Assembly: GCF_963667405.1 (NCBI RefSeq)
Contig: NZ_OY763408.1
Span: 1,635,757-1,699,756, forward strand
From: an uncultured Sphaerochaeta sp.
GTDB lineage: Bacteria; Spirochaetota; Spirochaetia; Sphaerochaetales; Sphaerochaetaceae
Direction: 5' to 3'
DNA length: 64,000 bases
The translations under genes and the position numbers were made by a program. Shown in pieces: positions 43,208 through 57,595 of the stretch; position 1 is the first letter of the stretch, and every line of letters starts with the position of its first letter. The notes under the pieces were generated by a model. That model ran no database searches. It worked only from the letters and a program-made list of their open reading frames with translations, and was not told the origin of the DNA.

Positions 43208-45049
43208 CTATTTGTTCAAGAGATACGAAGGTATCTCTCCACGGTTTTCAAACACCTTCCGCTGTTGTGAGCCCAAAATCTTCTTGCACATACGAATGGA
43301 TTTCGGGGTAACCTCCACAAGCTCATCATCCTTGATGAACTGGATGGCTTGCTCCAAACTCATTTTGGAAACCGGAGTAAGGGTAACTGCATCATCCTTT
43401 CCGGAAGCCCTGAGGTTGGTAAGCTTTTTTGTCCTGGTCGGATTGAGCAAGAGATCCCCATCACGATTGTGTTCACCAACAACCTGCCCTTCGTACACAG
43501 GATCCCCGGGTACGAGAAAGAGCCGGCCTCTATCCTCCAGCTGCCAGAGTGCATAGGCGACAGCATTTCCACTTCTGTCACTGATGAGGGAACCGCTGAA
43601 GCGATCAGGAAAATCACCCTTGTATGGTTCATAGCCTTTCATGTAACTGTTCATGATGCCCATACCGCGTGTATCGGTAAGAAATTCATCATGGTAGCCG
43701 ATCAGGCCACGGGCAGGAATCTCAAATTTCATCTTCACCCGATTGTTTCCCAGATAGGTGATATCGCTCATCAATGCCTTGCGCTTGGACAGTTTGTCCA
43801 TCACTGTTCCGCTGTACTCTTCAGGGCAGTCAACAAACAAATACTCCACAGGCTCGGTCTTCCGTCCACTCTCATCAGTACGGAAAATGGTACGGGGTCT
43901 GCCTACACACAGCTCAAAGCCCTCACGACGCATTTGCTCGACGATGATTGCCATCTGGAATTCTCCACGGCCTTTGACCGTGAACGTATCATCGGAATTG
44001 CGTTCCACCTTGATGGACACATTTCGAAGCGACTCTTTCTGCAATCTTTCCCAGATCTTCGCACTCGTCACCTGATTGCCTTCCCTGCCGGAAAGGGGAC
44101 TGATGTTCTTTGAGAAAAGAATCGATACCGTTGGTTCATCAACATGGATGCGTTCCAAGGCCATCGGGGACTCAGCCGTACAGATTGTATCGCCGATATG
44201 CACATCTTCGACACCACTGAGAACAATGATGTCCCCGCTGTACACCTTGGTGGCTTCGGAGAAGGTAGGCCCATTATAGGTCTGCAGCTTGCTCACCCTG
44301 AGCGGCTTCTGAACTCCCCCTTCCTGGATGCATACAAGCGCATCATTGGTGGTGGCCATGCCGTTGATGACCTTTCCCACTGCCAATCTGCCGAGGTAGT
44401 CACTGTAGGAGAGATCACTCACCAGCATCTGGAACGGCAACTCATCATCATAGACAGGAGCCGGCACCTTCTCAACGATGCAATCCATCAGCTGATGCAG
44501 GTTCTCATCAAGATCGTTGGGTGCAATACCGCAACGCCCATGCTTGCCGATTGCATAGAATACGGGCACATCGAGCATATTCTCGTCGTCGGCAAGTTCA
44601 AGGAGCAATTCATAGACTTCCTGGACAACCTCTTCGCTGCGGGCATCCTGACGGTCAACCTTGTTGATGACGATGATGGGCTTGAGATGCTTCTTCAGCG
44701 CTTTCTCCAGCACAAAGCGTGTCTGGGGAAGCGGACCTTCTGCAGCATCAACGAGCAGGACAACCCCATCAACCATGGAAAGTCCGCGCTCCACTTCTCC
44801 ACCGAAATCGGCGTGTCCCGGAGTGTCGATGATATTGATCTTCACACCGTTCCATGTGATGGCACAATTCTTTGCGCTGATGGTGATACCGCGTTCCCGC
44901 TCAATGGCTCCACTATCCATGATGCGGTCCTGGGACCCATCCTTCGTGAGTCCACTCTGTCTGAACAATCCATCGACCAGCGTGGTCTTGCCATGGTCAA
45001 CATGCGCGATGATGGCGATGTTCCGAATCTTTGTATTTGTGATAATCAT
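43208..45049 (-). CDS. typA: TypA/BipA ribosome-associated GTPase
   Basis: Translational GTPase of 613 aa acting in ribosome assembly and stress adaptation. G1 [11 protein letters not shown]2 region RERGITI, G3 DTPGHADF, G4 NKVDRQDA are followed by the EF-G-like domains and the BipA-specific C-terminal domain ([16 protein letters not shown]). The start is ATG 45049 ([20 protein letters not shown]) with AAAGGA upstream; the longer frame to 45106 overlaps the end of the MFS gene. Confidence 0.95.
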   Translation of the reverse strand: MIITNTKIRNIAIIAHVDHGKTTLVDGLFRQSGLTKDGSQDRIMDSGAIERERGITISAKNCAITWNGVKINIIDTPGHADFGGEVERGLSMVDGVVLLVDAAEGPLPQTRFVLEKALKKHLKPIIVINKVDRQDARSEEVVQEVYELLLELADDENMLDVPVFYAIGKHGRCGIAPNDLDENLHQLMDCIVEKVPAPVYDDELPFQMLVSDLSYSDYLGRLAVGKVINGMATTNDALVCIQEGGVQKPLRVSKLQTYNGPTFSEATKVYSGDIIVLSGVEDVHIGDTICTAESPMALERIHVDEPTVSILFSKNISPLSGREGNQVTSAKIWERLQKESLRNVSIKVERNSDDTFTVKGRGEFQMAIIVEQMRREGFELCVGRPRTIFRTDESGRKTEPVEYLFVDCPEEYSGTVMDKLSKRKALMSDITYLGNNRVKMKFEIPARGLIGYHDEFLTDTRGMGIMNSYMKGYEPYKGDFPDRFSGSLISDRSGNAVAYALWQLEDRGRLFLVPGDPVYEGQVVGEHNRDGDLLLNPTRTKKLTNLRASGKDDAVTLTPVSKMSLEQAIQFIKDDELVEVTPKSIRMCKKILGSQQRKVFENRGEIPSYLLNK

Positions 45050-45068
45050 GAGAAATCCTTTCCAGGCC

Positions 45069-46265
45069 CTATGCTGTCGATTCTGCTCTCTCGTCTCGCT
45101 TCCCAAGGAAGAATTTTACGAGAATCAGCGTAAACATGCATAGGATACTGAGGCTGATGGTAGCCAGTCCCCCGGCTATGCCCACCGCCTGGGCGACGGA
45201 GCCGACAATAATCGGCATGGTGATTGCCCCTACGGTTGCAGTGGCAATACAGGTTCCTGTTGCGATGGTGGAAGAGTTGAATTTCCTATCCATGGTCGAA
45301 AGTGTGGTTGGATAGGTTCCACTCATCGCAAGCCCGAACCCGAACAGACTTAGGTAAATCAGTGCGATATGCTCAACACTGATCATCATGAGAAAGAACA
45401 CGATTTGCAAGGCTCCAAGAATGACCAACAAGGCATTCTTGTTCATCTTCACCGAAAGGGTTGCACAAACAAGCCTGCCAACAAGGATGAAGATCCACAG
45501 GGCACTGCTGGTCGTCAGTGCCAGAGCTGGGCTCAGCCGACCGGTATCGTTGAAATAGGTTACCAGCCAGCCGATAACCGAAGCTTCCCCACACAGGTAG
45601 AAAAAAAGGATGAACGTATTGAGCCAGTACTTCCCGCTTCGCATGAAGGCCCTGCCCTCATCATTCTGCTTTTCCTTGGGTTTGCCGGAAAGCGAGGAAC
45701 GGCTGAGAGAAAAGAGTACTGCAATCTCAAAGAGCACCAGAACCCATGCGCTGATCCTCCAGTACACCCCAAACACACTGGTGCTGAGGATGGCAAGGAA
45801 GGGAGCAATGAAGGCTCCTACAGCGAACGAGGCATGCAGGAGGTTCAGACCTGCTGCCTTGTTCTGTGCGATCTCACTCATGACTACGTTGGTGATGTTG
45901 CTCATGGTACCCCTACCGATTCCGGTAAAAGCAAAGGCAATCAGCAAAAGCAGGGGATTCCCCGAGAGCGTCATCAAGGTAAACCCAATGACAATGCCCA
46001 AGGAAAGGGTAAGCGTACTGTTCTTCCGACCGATCAGGTAGGGCAGATAGCCGGCAATGAGCAACGCTGCGAAGTTACCGATCTGATGAGCCGAAATTAC
46101 AGCTCCGCTGAGCACATAGCTCATCTGGTATTCGGCCTTCATGAACGGAAGCAAAGCCCCGATGAGAGTACTCATCATGCCGCTGGTGAAGAACGCAAAA
46201 TATATGGTGTACATCAAGCTCACATCTTCTGATCTGACCTTGAGTAGCTTGGAAAGTGAGGGCAT
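45069..46265 (-). CDS. MFS transporter, substrate unknown
   Basis: Polytopic carrier of 398 aa with 12 hydrophobic segments. A short cytoplasmic N-terminus with [15 protein letters not shown] precedes helix 1; the loop 2-3 motif is [11 protein letters not shown], a fair match to the MFS G-x-x-x-D/R-R-x-G/R-R pattern. A central charged loop [17 protein letters not shown] separates the halves. ATG 46265 follows AGGAG. Ends 19 bp before typA and is probably co-transcribed with it. Sugar or aromatic acid transport cannot be told apart by eye. Confidence 0.78.
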   Translation of the reverse strand: MPSLSKLLKVRSEDVSLMYTIYFAFFTSGMMSTLIGALLPFMKAEYQMSYVLSGAVISAHQIGNFAALLIAGYLPYLIGRKNSTLTLSLGIVIGFTLMTLSGNPLLLLIAFAFTGIGRGTMSNITNVVMSEIAQNKAAGLNLLHASFAVGAFIAPFLAILSTSVFGVYWRISAWVLVLFEIAVLFSLSRSSLSGKPKEKQNDEGRAFMRSGKYWLNTFILFFYLCGEASVIGWLVTYFNDTGRLSPALALTTSSALWIFILVGRLVCATLSVKMNKNALLVILGALQIVFFLMMISVEHIALIYLSLFGFGLAMSGTYPTTLSTMDRKFNSSTIATGTCIATATVGAITMPIIVGSVAQAVGIAGGLATISLSILCMFTLILVKFFLGKRDERAESTA

Positions 46266-46370
46266 GAAAAAGACTCCTGGAAATGCGATGGACCGGTACC
46301 TGGAAAAGGTACTCCTATGTAATACCGTTATTTGGCAAGAATGTCCACTAGGTTCAGCTTCGGACGAACC

Positions 46371-47480
46371 CTATCTTTGCATCTGTTGCTTCATCATTCG
46401 CTTGCAAGCATACATGTTGGAGTCTGCAATGGTGTACAAGGTCTCATCTGTCATTCCGTTCTCGTATGCGACAAACCCATAGCTGAAATTCAGGTTCCGG
46501 ATATGCTTGTGCTTGGAAGTTGCAAGCAAGCGTTGCAGCTTGGCGACCCGCTCGTCCTGATCGGTGGTATGGATAAACGCCGCAAACTCATCACCTCCCA
46601 ATCTGGCGGCTATGCCGTCTCGTGAGAAGGTCTGTCTCAATGCGGAAGCGAATCCGACCAAAACCTCATCGCCTATCTTGTGCCCGAATCGATCGTTGAT
46701 CTGTTTGAAAGAGTTAAGGTCAAACACCAGCAACCCGAAAGGTTTCCCATCCTGCACCAGATACTTCAGATGCGTATCGAAGCTCCTGCGATTGTACAGG
46801 CTGGTAAGATAATCCACATGGGAAGGGACAGTCTCCAGAAAGACATACATGACCAGAACGGCGAGCACAATGGAGGTCCAACTGAAATGTACCCGGGAAT
46901 CGATGAGTTGGGTAACCATTCCGATGATGGGGAAGAAAAGGAAGATGCTGTACAGTGCAATTTCCTTGGGTGAGGTCCGTTTTCTATGTCGCAGGATCAG
47001 GAAAAGCATATACGCATAGAGTGAAGCCAGTATCACGTAATGGAGCATTTTCCAAGGTCCGCTTCCATAGCCATTGGTTTGGCGATTCACAGAGAAATAG
47101 ACAGGGTACCCTATGTTGATCAGCAGCAGCAGCGCAGTGAGAAGACTTGCCCCCTGATAGTACCACAGCTTGCGGATTCGCCGGGTATCATGAAACAAGC
47201 GGTAGTCTACATAACTCATCAGCAGGCCACCGATGACAGGCCCGATCAGGAAAAGAAGCACATTGGTACCGTATTCCAGGAAATAGGCGCCTGGGAACTG
47301 GGCACGGTCAAATATCCATGTCAGCGGCTCATCGATGATGGCGACAGCCGCAGCCAGCGATACCCGTCTGATGAGCACGCCACTGAATGTCCTGATATGC
47401 ATGGAATGCATGAACAGGAGCAGAACCCCAAGTACAGCCAGGGCAAATATGTTGATTTGGAATTGGATCAGATAACGCAT
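46371..47480 (-). CDS. Membrane-bound GGDEF diguanylate cyclase
   Basis: 369 aa. About seven hydrophobic helices (residues about 5-205) form an unassigned membrane sensor, then a GGDEF domain begins at VDYLTSLYNRRSFD. The active site RLGGDEFAAF is intact, so cyclic di-GMP synthesis is expected. The inhibitory RxxD site is missing: the residues nine to six positions before GGDEF are SRDG. The start ATG 47480 is preceded by GGAGGAG; the longer frame to 47579 has no signal or domain in its extra residues. Confidence 0.88.
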   Translation of the reverse strand: MRYLIQFQINIFALAVLGVLLLFMHSMHIRTFSGVLIRRVSLAAAVAIIDEPLTWIFDRAQFPGAYFLEYGTNVLLFLIGPVIGGLLMSYVDYRLFHDTRRIRKLWYYQGASLLTALLLLINIGYPVYFSVNRQTNGYGSGPWKMLHYVILASLYAYMLFLILRHRKRTSPKEIALYSIFLFFPIIGMVTQLIDSRVHFSWTSIVLAVLVMYVFLETVPSHVDYLTSLYNRRSFDTHLKYLVQDGKPFGLLVFDLNSFKQINDRFGHKIGDEVLVGFASALRQTFSRDGIAARLGGDEFAAFIHTTDQDERVAKLQRLLATSKHKHIRNLNFSYGFVAYENGMTDETLYTIADSNMYACKRMMKQQMQR

Positions 47481-47602
47481 CAGACTCCTCCAAACACCGC
47501 TGTATTCCGCTCCTCCAGGGACCGAAAGAAAGAGACAACAGGAAACAGATGTCTTCTCGGCTTGGGCGAAAGTATACAAACTGTTTCCATCATTTCCAAG
47601 TA

Positions 47603-48019
47603 CTACTCCTTTGTTCCAAGTCCGGCCTCAATCCGTACAGCCAGATCTGCAAGCTTTTCCTCGATAAGACCAATGGTCTGGATGAAAGCTTGCTCCCCCT
47701 TGCCACTGGGGTCATCGAGCCCCCAATCCTCGCGATGCTTGCAAGGCAGATACGGGCAGTGCACATTGCACCCCATCGTGATCAGGATATCAATGGCGGG
47801 AAGATGGTCGATCAACTTGGAATATTGCGTTGCTTCCATATCGATTTCATATAGTTTCTTAATCATTCTTACCGCATCTTGGTTGATTCTGTCCTTGGTC
47901 TCTGTTCCCCCGCTGAAAGAGGAGAACAGGTGCCCATACTTCAATGTCGCTAGTGCTTCAGCCATCTGGCTGCGGCAGGAGTTGTGGACGCACACAAAGG
48001 CAACGGTAGGCTTAGTCAT
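47603..48019 (-). CDS. arsC: Arsenate reductase, thioredoxin-coupled type
   Basis: Low-molecular-weight phosphatase-fold enzyme of 138 aa reducing arsenate to arsenite. The P-loop VCVHNSCRSQMAEA carries the nucleophilic Cys at about residue 10 and the second Cys at 15; MGCNVHCPYLPC supplies the partner cysteines of the disulfide cascade. GLDDPSGK gives the acid Asp. Last gene of arsR-permease-thioredoxin-arsC, overlapping the thioredoxin-like gene by 4 bp (ATGA). Confidence 0.9.
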   Translation of the reverse strand: MTKPTVAFVCVHNSCRSQMAEALATLKYGHLFSSFSGGTETKDRINQDAVRMIKKLYEIDMEATQYSKLIDHLPAIDILITMGCNVHCPYLPCKHREDWGLDDPSGKGEQAFIQTIGLIEEKLADLAVRIEAGLGTKE

Positions 48020-48315
48020 ACCAGATTCCTCGCCTTTCTGATGAGTTGGGCAACTTCCTGTGCATCAGCAACCCTTCCCGAAACCAGCACCTTCTGGTCC
48101 ACGACCAAAGCCGGGGTGGTCATCACTCCGTACTCGGCTATCTTGGCAAAATCCCTCACATGCTCTATCGCACTCTCTTGGCCAAGGTCCACCAGCGCCT
48201 TGCGGGTATTCTCCTCGAGAGCATTGCAGGCAGCGCAACCCGAGCCAAGAATCTTGATATCCGAGGTGATTTCCTCTGTCACTTTCTTCTTTTTCCCTAA
48301 ACCAAACAAAGCCAT
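48016..48315 (-). CDS. Thioredoxin-like small redox protein of the ars operon
   Basis: 99 aa. A Lys-rich start MALFGLGKKKKVTEE precedes a thioredoxin fold: ILGSGCAACNALEENT has the CxxC pair at about residues 27-30, and MTTPALVVD provides the cis-Pro. Matches the small redox-active disulfide protein family often found with permeases of the ArsP/YraQ group. Expected to recycle arsC or the permease. Sits 15 bp after the permease gene with GGAGCGGGAT before the ATG. Confidence 0.85.
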   Translation of the reverse strand: MALFGLGKKKKVTEEITSDIKILGSGCAACNALEENTRKALVDLGQESAIEHVRDFAKIAEYGVMTTPALVVDQKVLVSGRVADAQEVAQLIRKARNLV

Positions 48316-48330
48316 ATCCCGCTCCTTTCC

Positions 48331-49326
48331 CTACGACAGGTAGGGTCCGATCATATTGAAAAGATACCCAATGAGAATGATTCCCATCGTCACTATCACA
48401 AAAAACAAGCCGAGCAAGCGGGGTTTGACCGCCTTGCGCAGAAGAATAAGGGAAGGCAGAGAAAGGGCGGTTACGCCCATCATGAATGAGAGAATGGTTC
48501 CCAGCCCAACTCCCTTTGCCCAAAGCGCTTCGGCTATAGGGAGGGTACCGAAGATATCCGCATACATCGGGACTCCGACCAAGGTAGCCAGGACCACACT
48601 GAAGGGATTGGATGATCCAAGGATCGAAAGAATCCAGGAGGTTGGGATCCAATTGTGAATAACTGCCCCGATGCCTACTCCGACGATGATGTACCAGAAC
48701 ACCTTGTGTACCGTGGATTTCACCTGCGATACGGCAAACCGTCTTCGATCGGTTGCAGCAAGTGACTGCTCTACGCTCTCTTGGCTTTGGATAGTTCGGA
48801 TGAATGGCTCGATATCCGCCTCTTTTCCCAAGAGATTGATCAAGGCTCCACCCAGCACTGCCAGGACAAGGCCAACCACCACATACGCGATGGCGGTGGG
48901 GAAACCGAATATGCTTGAGAGCAATATCAGCGAGCCCAGGTCAACCAAGGGAGAGGAGATCAGGAAGGAAAAGGTCAGCCCCAGCGGAAGCCCTGCTGAA
49001 GTGAAGCCGATGAACAGGGGAATGGAAGAACAGGAACAGAACGGGGTTACCGTCCCCAGCAACGCCGCCAGGGTGTAGGCTTTCCATCCAGAGAACCGCC
49101 CGAGAATACGTTTCGTTCGTTCAGGAGGAAAGTAGCTCTGGATGTAGCTGATCACATAAATCAGGAAGGAGAGCAATATCAAGATCTTCAGCACATCATA
49201 TACGAAGAACTGCAGGCTTGCTCCGATTCTGCCCCCAAGATCAAGCCCCAGGGAAGAGAGCAGGAACCCTATCCCGTCATTGAGCCAGCGCATACCCAGA
49301 ATCTGATACTGCAGGAAATCAAGCAT
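48331..49326 (-). CDS. ArsP/YraQ-type permease (UPF0718)
   Basis: Polytopic inner-membrane protein of 331 aa, about eight to ten helices in two halves with a hydrophilic middle (KEADIEPFIRTIQSQESVEQ). The cysteine block TPFCSCSSIPLFIGFTSAG and SSPLVDLGSLILL are the family markers. ArsP members export organoarsenicals; others have unknown cargo. The chosen start ATG 49326 shares a base with the arsR stop (TGATG); an in-frame ATG at 49335 lies inside arsR. Neighbours point to arsenic export. Confidence 0.85.
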   Translation of the reverse strand: MLDFLQYQILGMRWLNDGIGFLLSSLGLDLGGRIGASLQFFVYDVLKILILLSFLIYVISYIQSYFPPERTKRILGRFSGWKAYTLAALLGTVTPFCSCSSIPLFIGFTSAGLPLGLTFSFLISSPLVDLGSLILLSSIFGFPTAIAYVVVGLVLAVLGGALINLLGKEADIEPFIRTIQSQESVEQSLAATDRRRFAVSQVKSTVHKVFWYIIVGVGIGAVIHNWIPTSWILSILGSSNPFSVVLATLVGVPMYADIFGTLPIAEALWAKGVGLGTILSFMMGVTALSLPSLILLRKAVKPRLLGLFFVIVTMGIILIGYLFNMIGPYLS

Positions 49327-49628
49327 CACACGCATGCACAACCCCCATTCTGATCGAGGGTACATTCCAAAGCCAGGATGGAAGCTTGGAACGCTTTCAG
49401 CATCGGCTCATTGATGGAATAGTGAATCCATTTGCCTTCCCTTCTCCCTACCACAAGGTCAGCCTCGGAAAGGATGCGCATGTGATGGCTCAGCGTTGGC
49501 TGGGTGACGGAGAACACCTCCAGCAGTTCACAGACGCACGCTTCTCCCCTTCCCAGATGTCTGATGATGGCCAGCCTGTTCTGATCGGCCAATGCCTTGA
49601 GTATTTGCAATATCTGCATGTCTTCCAT
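49326..49628 (-). CDS. arsR: ArsR-family metalloregulator
   Basis: Winged-helix repressor of 100 aa. ILKALADQNRLAIIRHLGRG starts the fold, and the recognition helix is SVTQPTLSHHMRIL. GEACVCELLE has the Cys pair of the alpha-3 As(III)/Sb(III) sites, and the C-terminal CTLDQNGGCACV adds three more cysteines. This Cys pattern differs from the Cys-free ArsR-type protein at 8760-9065. First gene of the four-gene ars operon, likely self-regulated. Confidence 0.92.
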   Translation of the reverse strand: MEDMQILQILKALADQNRLAIIRHLGRGEACVCELLEVFSVTQPTLSHHMRILSEADLVVGRREGKWIHYSINEPMLKAFQASILALECTLDQNGGCACV

Positions 49629-49682
49629 GAGAACCTCTCATATTGATGTTTGTCTATATAATAAGAAAGCACCACATCCTTG

Positions 49683-51218
49683 TCAATGGATGCTGAGAAA
49701 TGAATCACCCTTCTGAGCATCCCACGCAAGATCCCACCAGCTCGTACACAGACCTTCCAGAAACCGTTGGTCGTGACTTACCAGAATCAGGGCGCCTGGA
49801 AAAACGGAAAGTGCTTGCTGCAATGCCAGACGTGACGGGAGATCAAGATGATTGGTAGGTTCATCAAGAATGATGAGCTCGCAGCTTTCCTGCAGTGCCC
49901 ACGCTATCAAAAGTTTGCGCATTTCTCCGGGACTTGGAAGCGCCGACCCCAAAAACAGGTTGCTGTCACTGCCCAGACGAACCACCGATGAGACAATTTC
50001 CCCTTTGGCACTTGAATCCAGATCCTGGAACCTTGCAAACCAGGAGAGGCTCTCCTCCTTACCCAGTTCTTGTTCCAGCTGCCAGTATCGGATGGTGCTT
50101 TGGTCCAGAAGGGTGGCAAGATGCTTGAGCAGAGTACTCTTTCCCACCCCATTGGGTCCTCTGACTGCTACACGCTGTGTGTTGGATAGTTCCATGGAAG
50201 GAAGATGCAGGCGACGGATGGGACCCATTTCAAGCGCGCAAGATTCCATCCGTACCAAGGTGTTTCTGCAAGCTTTTGATCCCTGTACGGTTATGCCATC
50301 GAGATCTTTCCGAAGATTCAATAGAGACTGATTCGCCAGGCTTCCTGCAAGCAGGCTTCCATCTTGCTCCGTACGCTTCAGCCTGGCATTCAGCTGATTG
50401 GATAGTTTTCCTGCAACTTTGTCTTTTCCACTGACCCTCACCCCATCAATGCGCCCCTTCGCATCGTGGTCCTTGGGATCGATGTTTCGCTTAGTGTTCA
50501 TCGTATCCTGCTTCGCAGCATGAGCTGCACGGGTTCTTTTCTCCTGTCTCAGTTTTGCCTCCCGTTTTGCATGCTGCTGGTATGAGACAAGCAGGGAGTG
50601 ATGCATCCGGCTTGTCTCCTCCATGGCAAGAGAGGGCGCGCACGTGAATTTGGAAACCAGAGGGGCATGAACTTGTACGGTTTGGCTACAGAGGGCATCC
50701 AGAAGCTCCAGGTCATGACTTACCAAGAGGGCAAGTGAGCGGTACTCCTTCAGAGACTGAAGGACACAGAGCATTGCTTCCCTATCCAGATGGTTGGAAG
50801 GCTCATCGATGCACAGCATGTCACTCTCCTGATAAAGGGCCCAGCCGATCTGTGCTCGCTTGCGCTCTCCTTCACTGAGCGTATCCCAACGATCGAGATA
50901 GTCACGCCCAAGGTGCAGGCGGCCGTGCAGCCTGCATGCCTCAGCATCATAGGCATACGCGAACTCCTCGTAGGTTGGGGGGATTTCTTCAGTGCGCTGG
51001 GGAACATAGATACAGTGTCCAGGATGCTGAACAGTGCCTCTTATTGGTGCAAGCAGGCCGCAAGCCAACTGAAGAAAGGTACTCTTTCCGCCCCCATTGG
51101 CACCGATGACGGCGGTCCAGACTGGCGCAAGAGATAGCGAAAGATCTTGGAAAAGATCCAAGGTCTGTTCGGGATAATGATAGGTTACTTGGTGGAATTC
51201 CAAGGGTTGGGTATTCAT
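49683..51218 (-). CDS. ABC-F family ATPase, ribosome-protection type candidate
   Basis: Soluble protein of 511 aa with two ABC domains and no membrane part. Domain 1 (about residues 5-190): GANGGGKST, LSEGERKRAQIGWAL, CIDEPSNHLD. The basic linker (about 195-300) has long helices such as YQQHAKREAKLRQEKRTRAA. Domain 2: GPNGVGKST, PSPGEMRKLLIAWAL, IILDEPTNHLD. Catalytic Glu present in both. The linker is longer than in Uup/EttA, as in antibiotic-resistance ABC-F proteins. The start is ATG 51218 after AGGAGG. A long structured leader (see finding) also fits a drug-inducible gene. Confidence 0.85.
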   Translation of the reverse strand: MNTQPLEFHQVTYHYPEQTLDLFQDLSLSLAPVWTAVIGANGGGKSTFLQLACGLLAPIRGTVQHPGHCIYVPQRTEEIPPTYEEFAYAYDAEACRLHGRLHLGRDYLDRWDTLSEGERKRAQIGWALYQESDMLCIDEPSNHLDREAMLCVLQSLKEYRSLALLVSHDLELLDALCSQTVQVHAPLVSKFTCAPSLAMEETSRMHHSLLVSYQQHAKREAKLRQEKRTRAAHAAKQDTMNTKRNIDPKDHDAKGRIDGVRVSGKDKVAGKLSNQLNARLKRTEQDGSLLAGSLANQSLLNLRKDLDGITVQGSKACRNTLVRMESCALEMGPIRRLHLPSMELSNTQRVAVRGPNGVGKSTLLKHLATLLDQSTIRYWQLEQELGKEESLSWFARFQDLDSSAKGEIVSSVVRLGSDSNLFLGSALPSPGEMRKLLIAWALQESCELIILDEPTNHLDLPSRLALQQALSVFPGALILVSHDQRFLEGLCTSWWDLAWDAQKGDSFLSIH

Positions 51219-51362
51219 TTTGCCTCCTAGGTGAGGCGTCACACACGGTCATACTGATAGGATGAGAGAAGAATGAGAACGAGGTGACGCACAAAAAGAA
51301 TGATGTGCACTCCAATCTATTCTTCAGTTCTTCATCGTATCGATTTTCTCCTTGTCCTTGGT
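51219..51362 (-). promoter_or_regulatory. Structured 5' leader of the ABC-F gene
   Basis: About 144 nt between the predicted transcription start and ATG. GCCTC (51238-51234) can pair with GAGGC (51227-51223), putting the ribosome site AGGAGG in a stem. Upstream GCGTCAC can instead pair with GTGACGC, whose last two bases belong to the first stem. A three-codon frame ATG AAG AAC TGA after AAGGAG near 51330 could be a leader peptide. Confidence 0.45.
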
Positions 51363-51368
51363 TTGTTC

Positions 51369-51397
51369 AGTATACAAAACAGATGGCGTTGCATCAA
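51369..51397 (-). promoter_or_regulatory. ABC-F gene promoter
   Basis: On the minus strand TTGATG (51397-51392), 17 bp, TATACT (51374-51369). It overlaps the last codons of the TSUP gene. Confidence 0.6.
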
Positions 51398-52128
51398 GAA
51401 GCTGCCAGTAGAGGTTGGAGGCCTATCCACACCCCAGCGCAACCAACAAATACGTAGACGATACGCCTAAGCGTTGTATCGGAAATTTTCTTGAACAGCA
51501 GAAGACCTAGATACGTTCCCACTCCAATGGCAGCCCAACCGACAAGGATAGGTGCAAGGTGGGATCTTTGGAGGGAGCCAAAGGATGATCTGACCAAGAT
51601 GCTGTGGATATTGCAGAATAGGAAATAGGCCTGGATGGTGGAAAGATAGGCTCTTTTGTCCTTTACCGAAGCAAAGAGATAGAGTGCAACCGGAGGTCCC
51701 CCAATACCGAAGAATCCATTGCCAACCCCCGCGATCAGACCCATGAGCAACCCATTGCCCGCACTTGCCTTGATGACGATACGCTCACTGAAGAACGCGA
51801 AATAGAGTGAGAGCAACAACAAGAACAAGCCGAGGGCAACACTGAGTATGCCCGAATCGACTGATAGGCTGAAGATGATGACCAACTGGGCGACAGCCAA
51901 GGAGGTTGCCAGAAGCGGAAGAAGAATCTTCCAAGCAATATGCCGATGGTACCGTACAGCCAGATATCCGGTGCTAGCCATAGCGATGACTTGGTTGAGG
52001 GTTACAGCGGTAGAGAAGGGATACAGAGCAGGAAGAAAGATCATTGCAATGATGGGAAACCCAAATCCGATGTTCGCTTGGAGAAACGCTCCTATGAATA
52101 CCACAAGAAAAACCTGAATGAGCTGCAA
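51394..52128 (-). CDS. TSUP/TauE-SafE permease (DUF81)
   Basis: Inner-membrane protein of 244 aa with about eight hydrophobic helices in two repeats. The N-terminal FIGAFLQANIGFGFPIIAM and the middle IAGVGNGFFGIGGPPVALYLF are the paired G-rich motifs of sulfite/organosulfur exporters. The start is set at TTG 52128 after AAGGGGGT. An ATG at 52191 is in frame but lies inside the rRNA terminator hairpin and would add a non-hydrophobic stretch. Anion exported is unknown. Confidence 0.8.
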   Translation of the reverse strand: MQLIQVFLVVFIGAFLQANIGFGFPIIAMIFLPALYPFSTAVTLNQVIAMASTGYLAVRYHRHIAWKILLPLLATSLAVAQLVIIFSLSVDSGILSVALGLFLLLLSLYFAFFSERIVIKASAGNGLLMGLIAGVGNGFFGIGGPPVALYLFASVKDKRAYLSTIQAYFLFCNIHSILVRSSFGSLQRSHLAPILVGWAAIGVGTYLGLLLFKKISDTTLRRIVYVFVGCAGVWIGLQPLLAAS

Positions 52129-52175
52129 TTCACACCCCCTTTGGGGAGTGTACCATGCGTTCCAGACTCGGGGTA

Positions 52176-52202
52176 CAAAAAAACCTTCCATTGTGGAAGG
52201 TT
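52176..52202 (-). terminator. Terminator of the rRNA operon
   Basis: Stem AACCTTCCA / TGGAAGGTT with a 3-nt loop; on the minus strand it is followed by seven T. It lies about 30 bp beyond the 5S gene. Confidence 0.9.
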
Positions 52203-52232
52203 TTCTGGTATGGATGGAAGAAGAAAAAAAGA

Positions 52233-52348
<116 letters not shown>

Positions 52349-52419
52349 GGCCAACGCCTGGGAGCGCGAGAAACCTCGCACGACCGGCCTTGGCAGCCCA
52401 TGGGACTGGAACGATGATA

Positions 52420-57128
<4,709 letters not shown>

Positions 57129-57595
57129 AGGAATCCCGCACCCGAGGGCGCGGGCTCTATTTCTTCAATAGTTCGCCCTGTCTTTCCTCGCAAACGAACG
57201 TAGCTTTTCAATTCTACTGTTCATCATTTCTAAGGTAATTGACTGGGAAGCCCATCTCGGTGGCCTTCCACTATTCCAATCTCTTTGTTCTTCCCTACGC
57301 TCTTCTGAAAATAATCATTTCATGCTCACCCTTTCTCAAGGGGGCGTTCTCTCAGAGTACTCGACATCCATCATTTCCGTCAAGTGCTTCACAGCTCTTG
57401 GCTTTTTGTAGTGCCGTTGTTCTCGTTGCCGAACGAGATGGGATATTACACCCTAATGGGCAATTTGTCCAGCACTTTTTCAAATATTTTATCACTTAGA
57501 GTGTAACTGTTGAATTCAAAACAAATTGCCCTTTGAGAACTTCTGATTGAGAAATTTGTTGATCAGCGATATTCTGAAAGAAAGGAACAGAAGCC
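57129..57595. other. 467-bp rRNA leader and promoter region
   Basis: No protein gene supported. On the minus strand it holds the rRNA promoter, an 18-bp hairpin at the predicted start site and about 310 nt of leader before 16S. An 11-bp inverted repeat GGGCAATTTGT (57458-57468) / ACAAATTGCCC (57521-57531) brackets the region upstream of the promoter. The GNAT gene begins at its right end. Confidence 0.6.
57445..57472 (-). promoter_or_regulatory. rRNA operon promoter
   Basis: On the minus strand CTGGAC (57472-57467), 16 bp, TGTAAT (57450-57445). AT-rich DNA upstream (57473-57515) could act as an UP element. Confidence 0.5.

Noticed and set aside
44144-45133. 329-codon plus-strand open frame
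   Set aside because: Antisense to typA, whose GTPase motifs are unambiguous.
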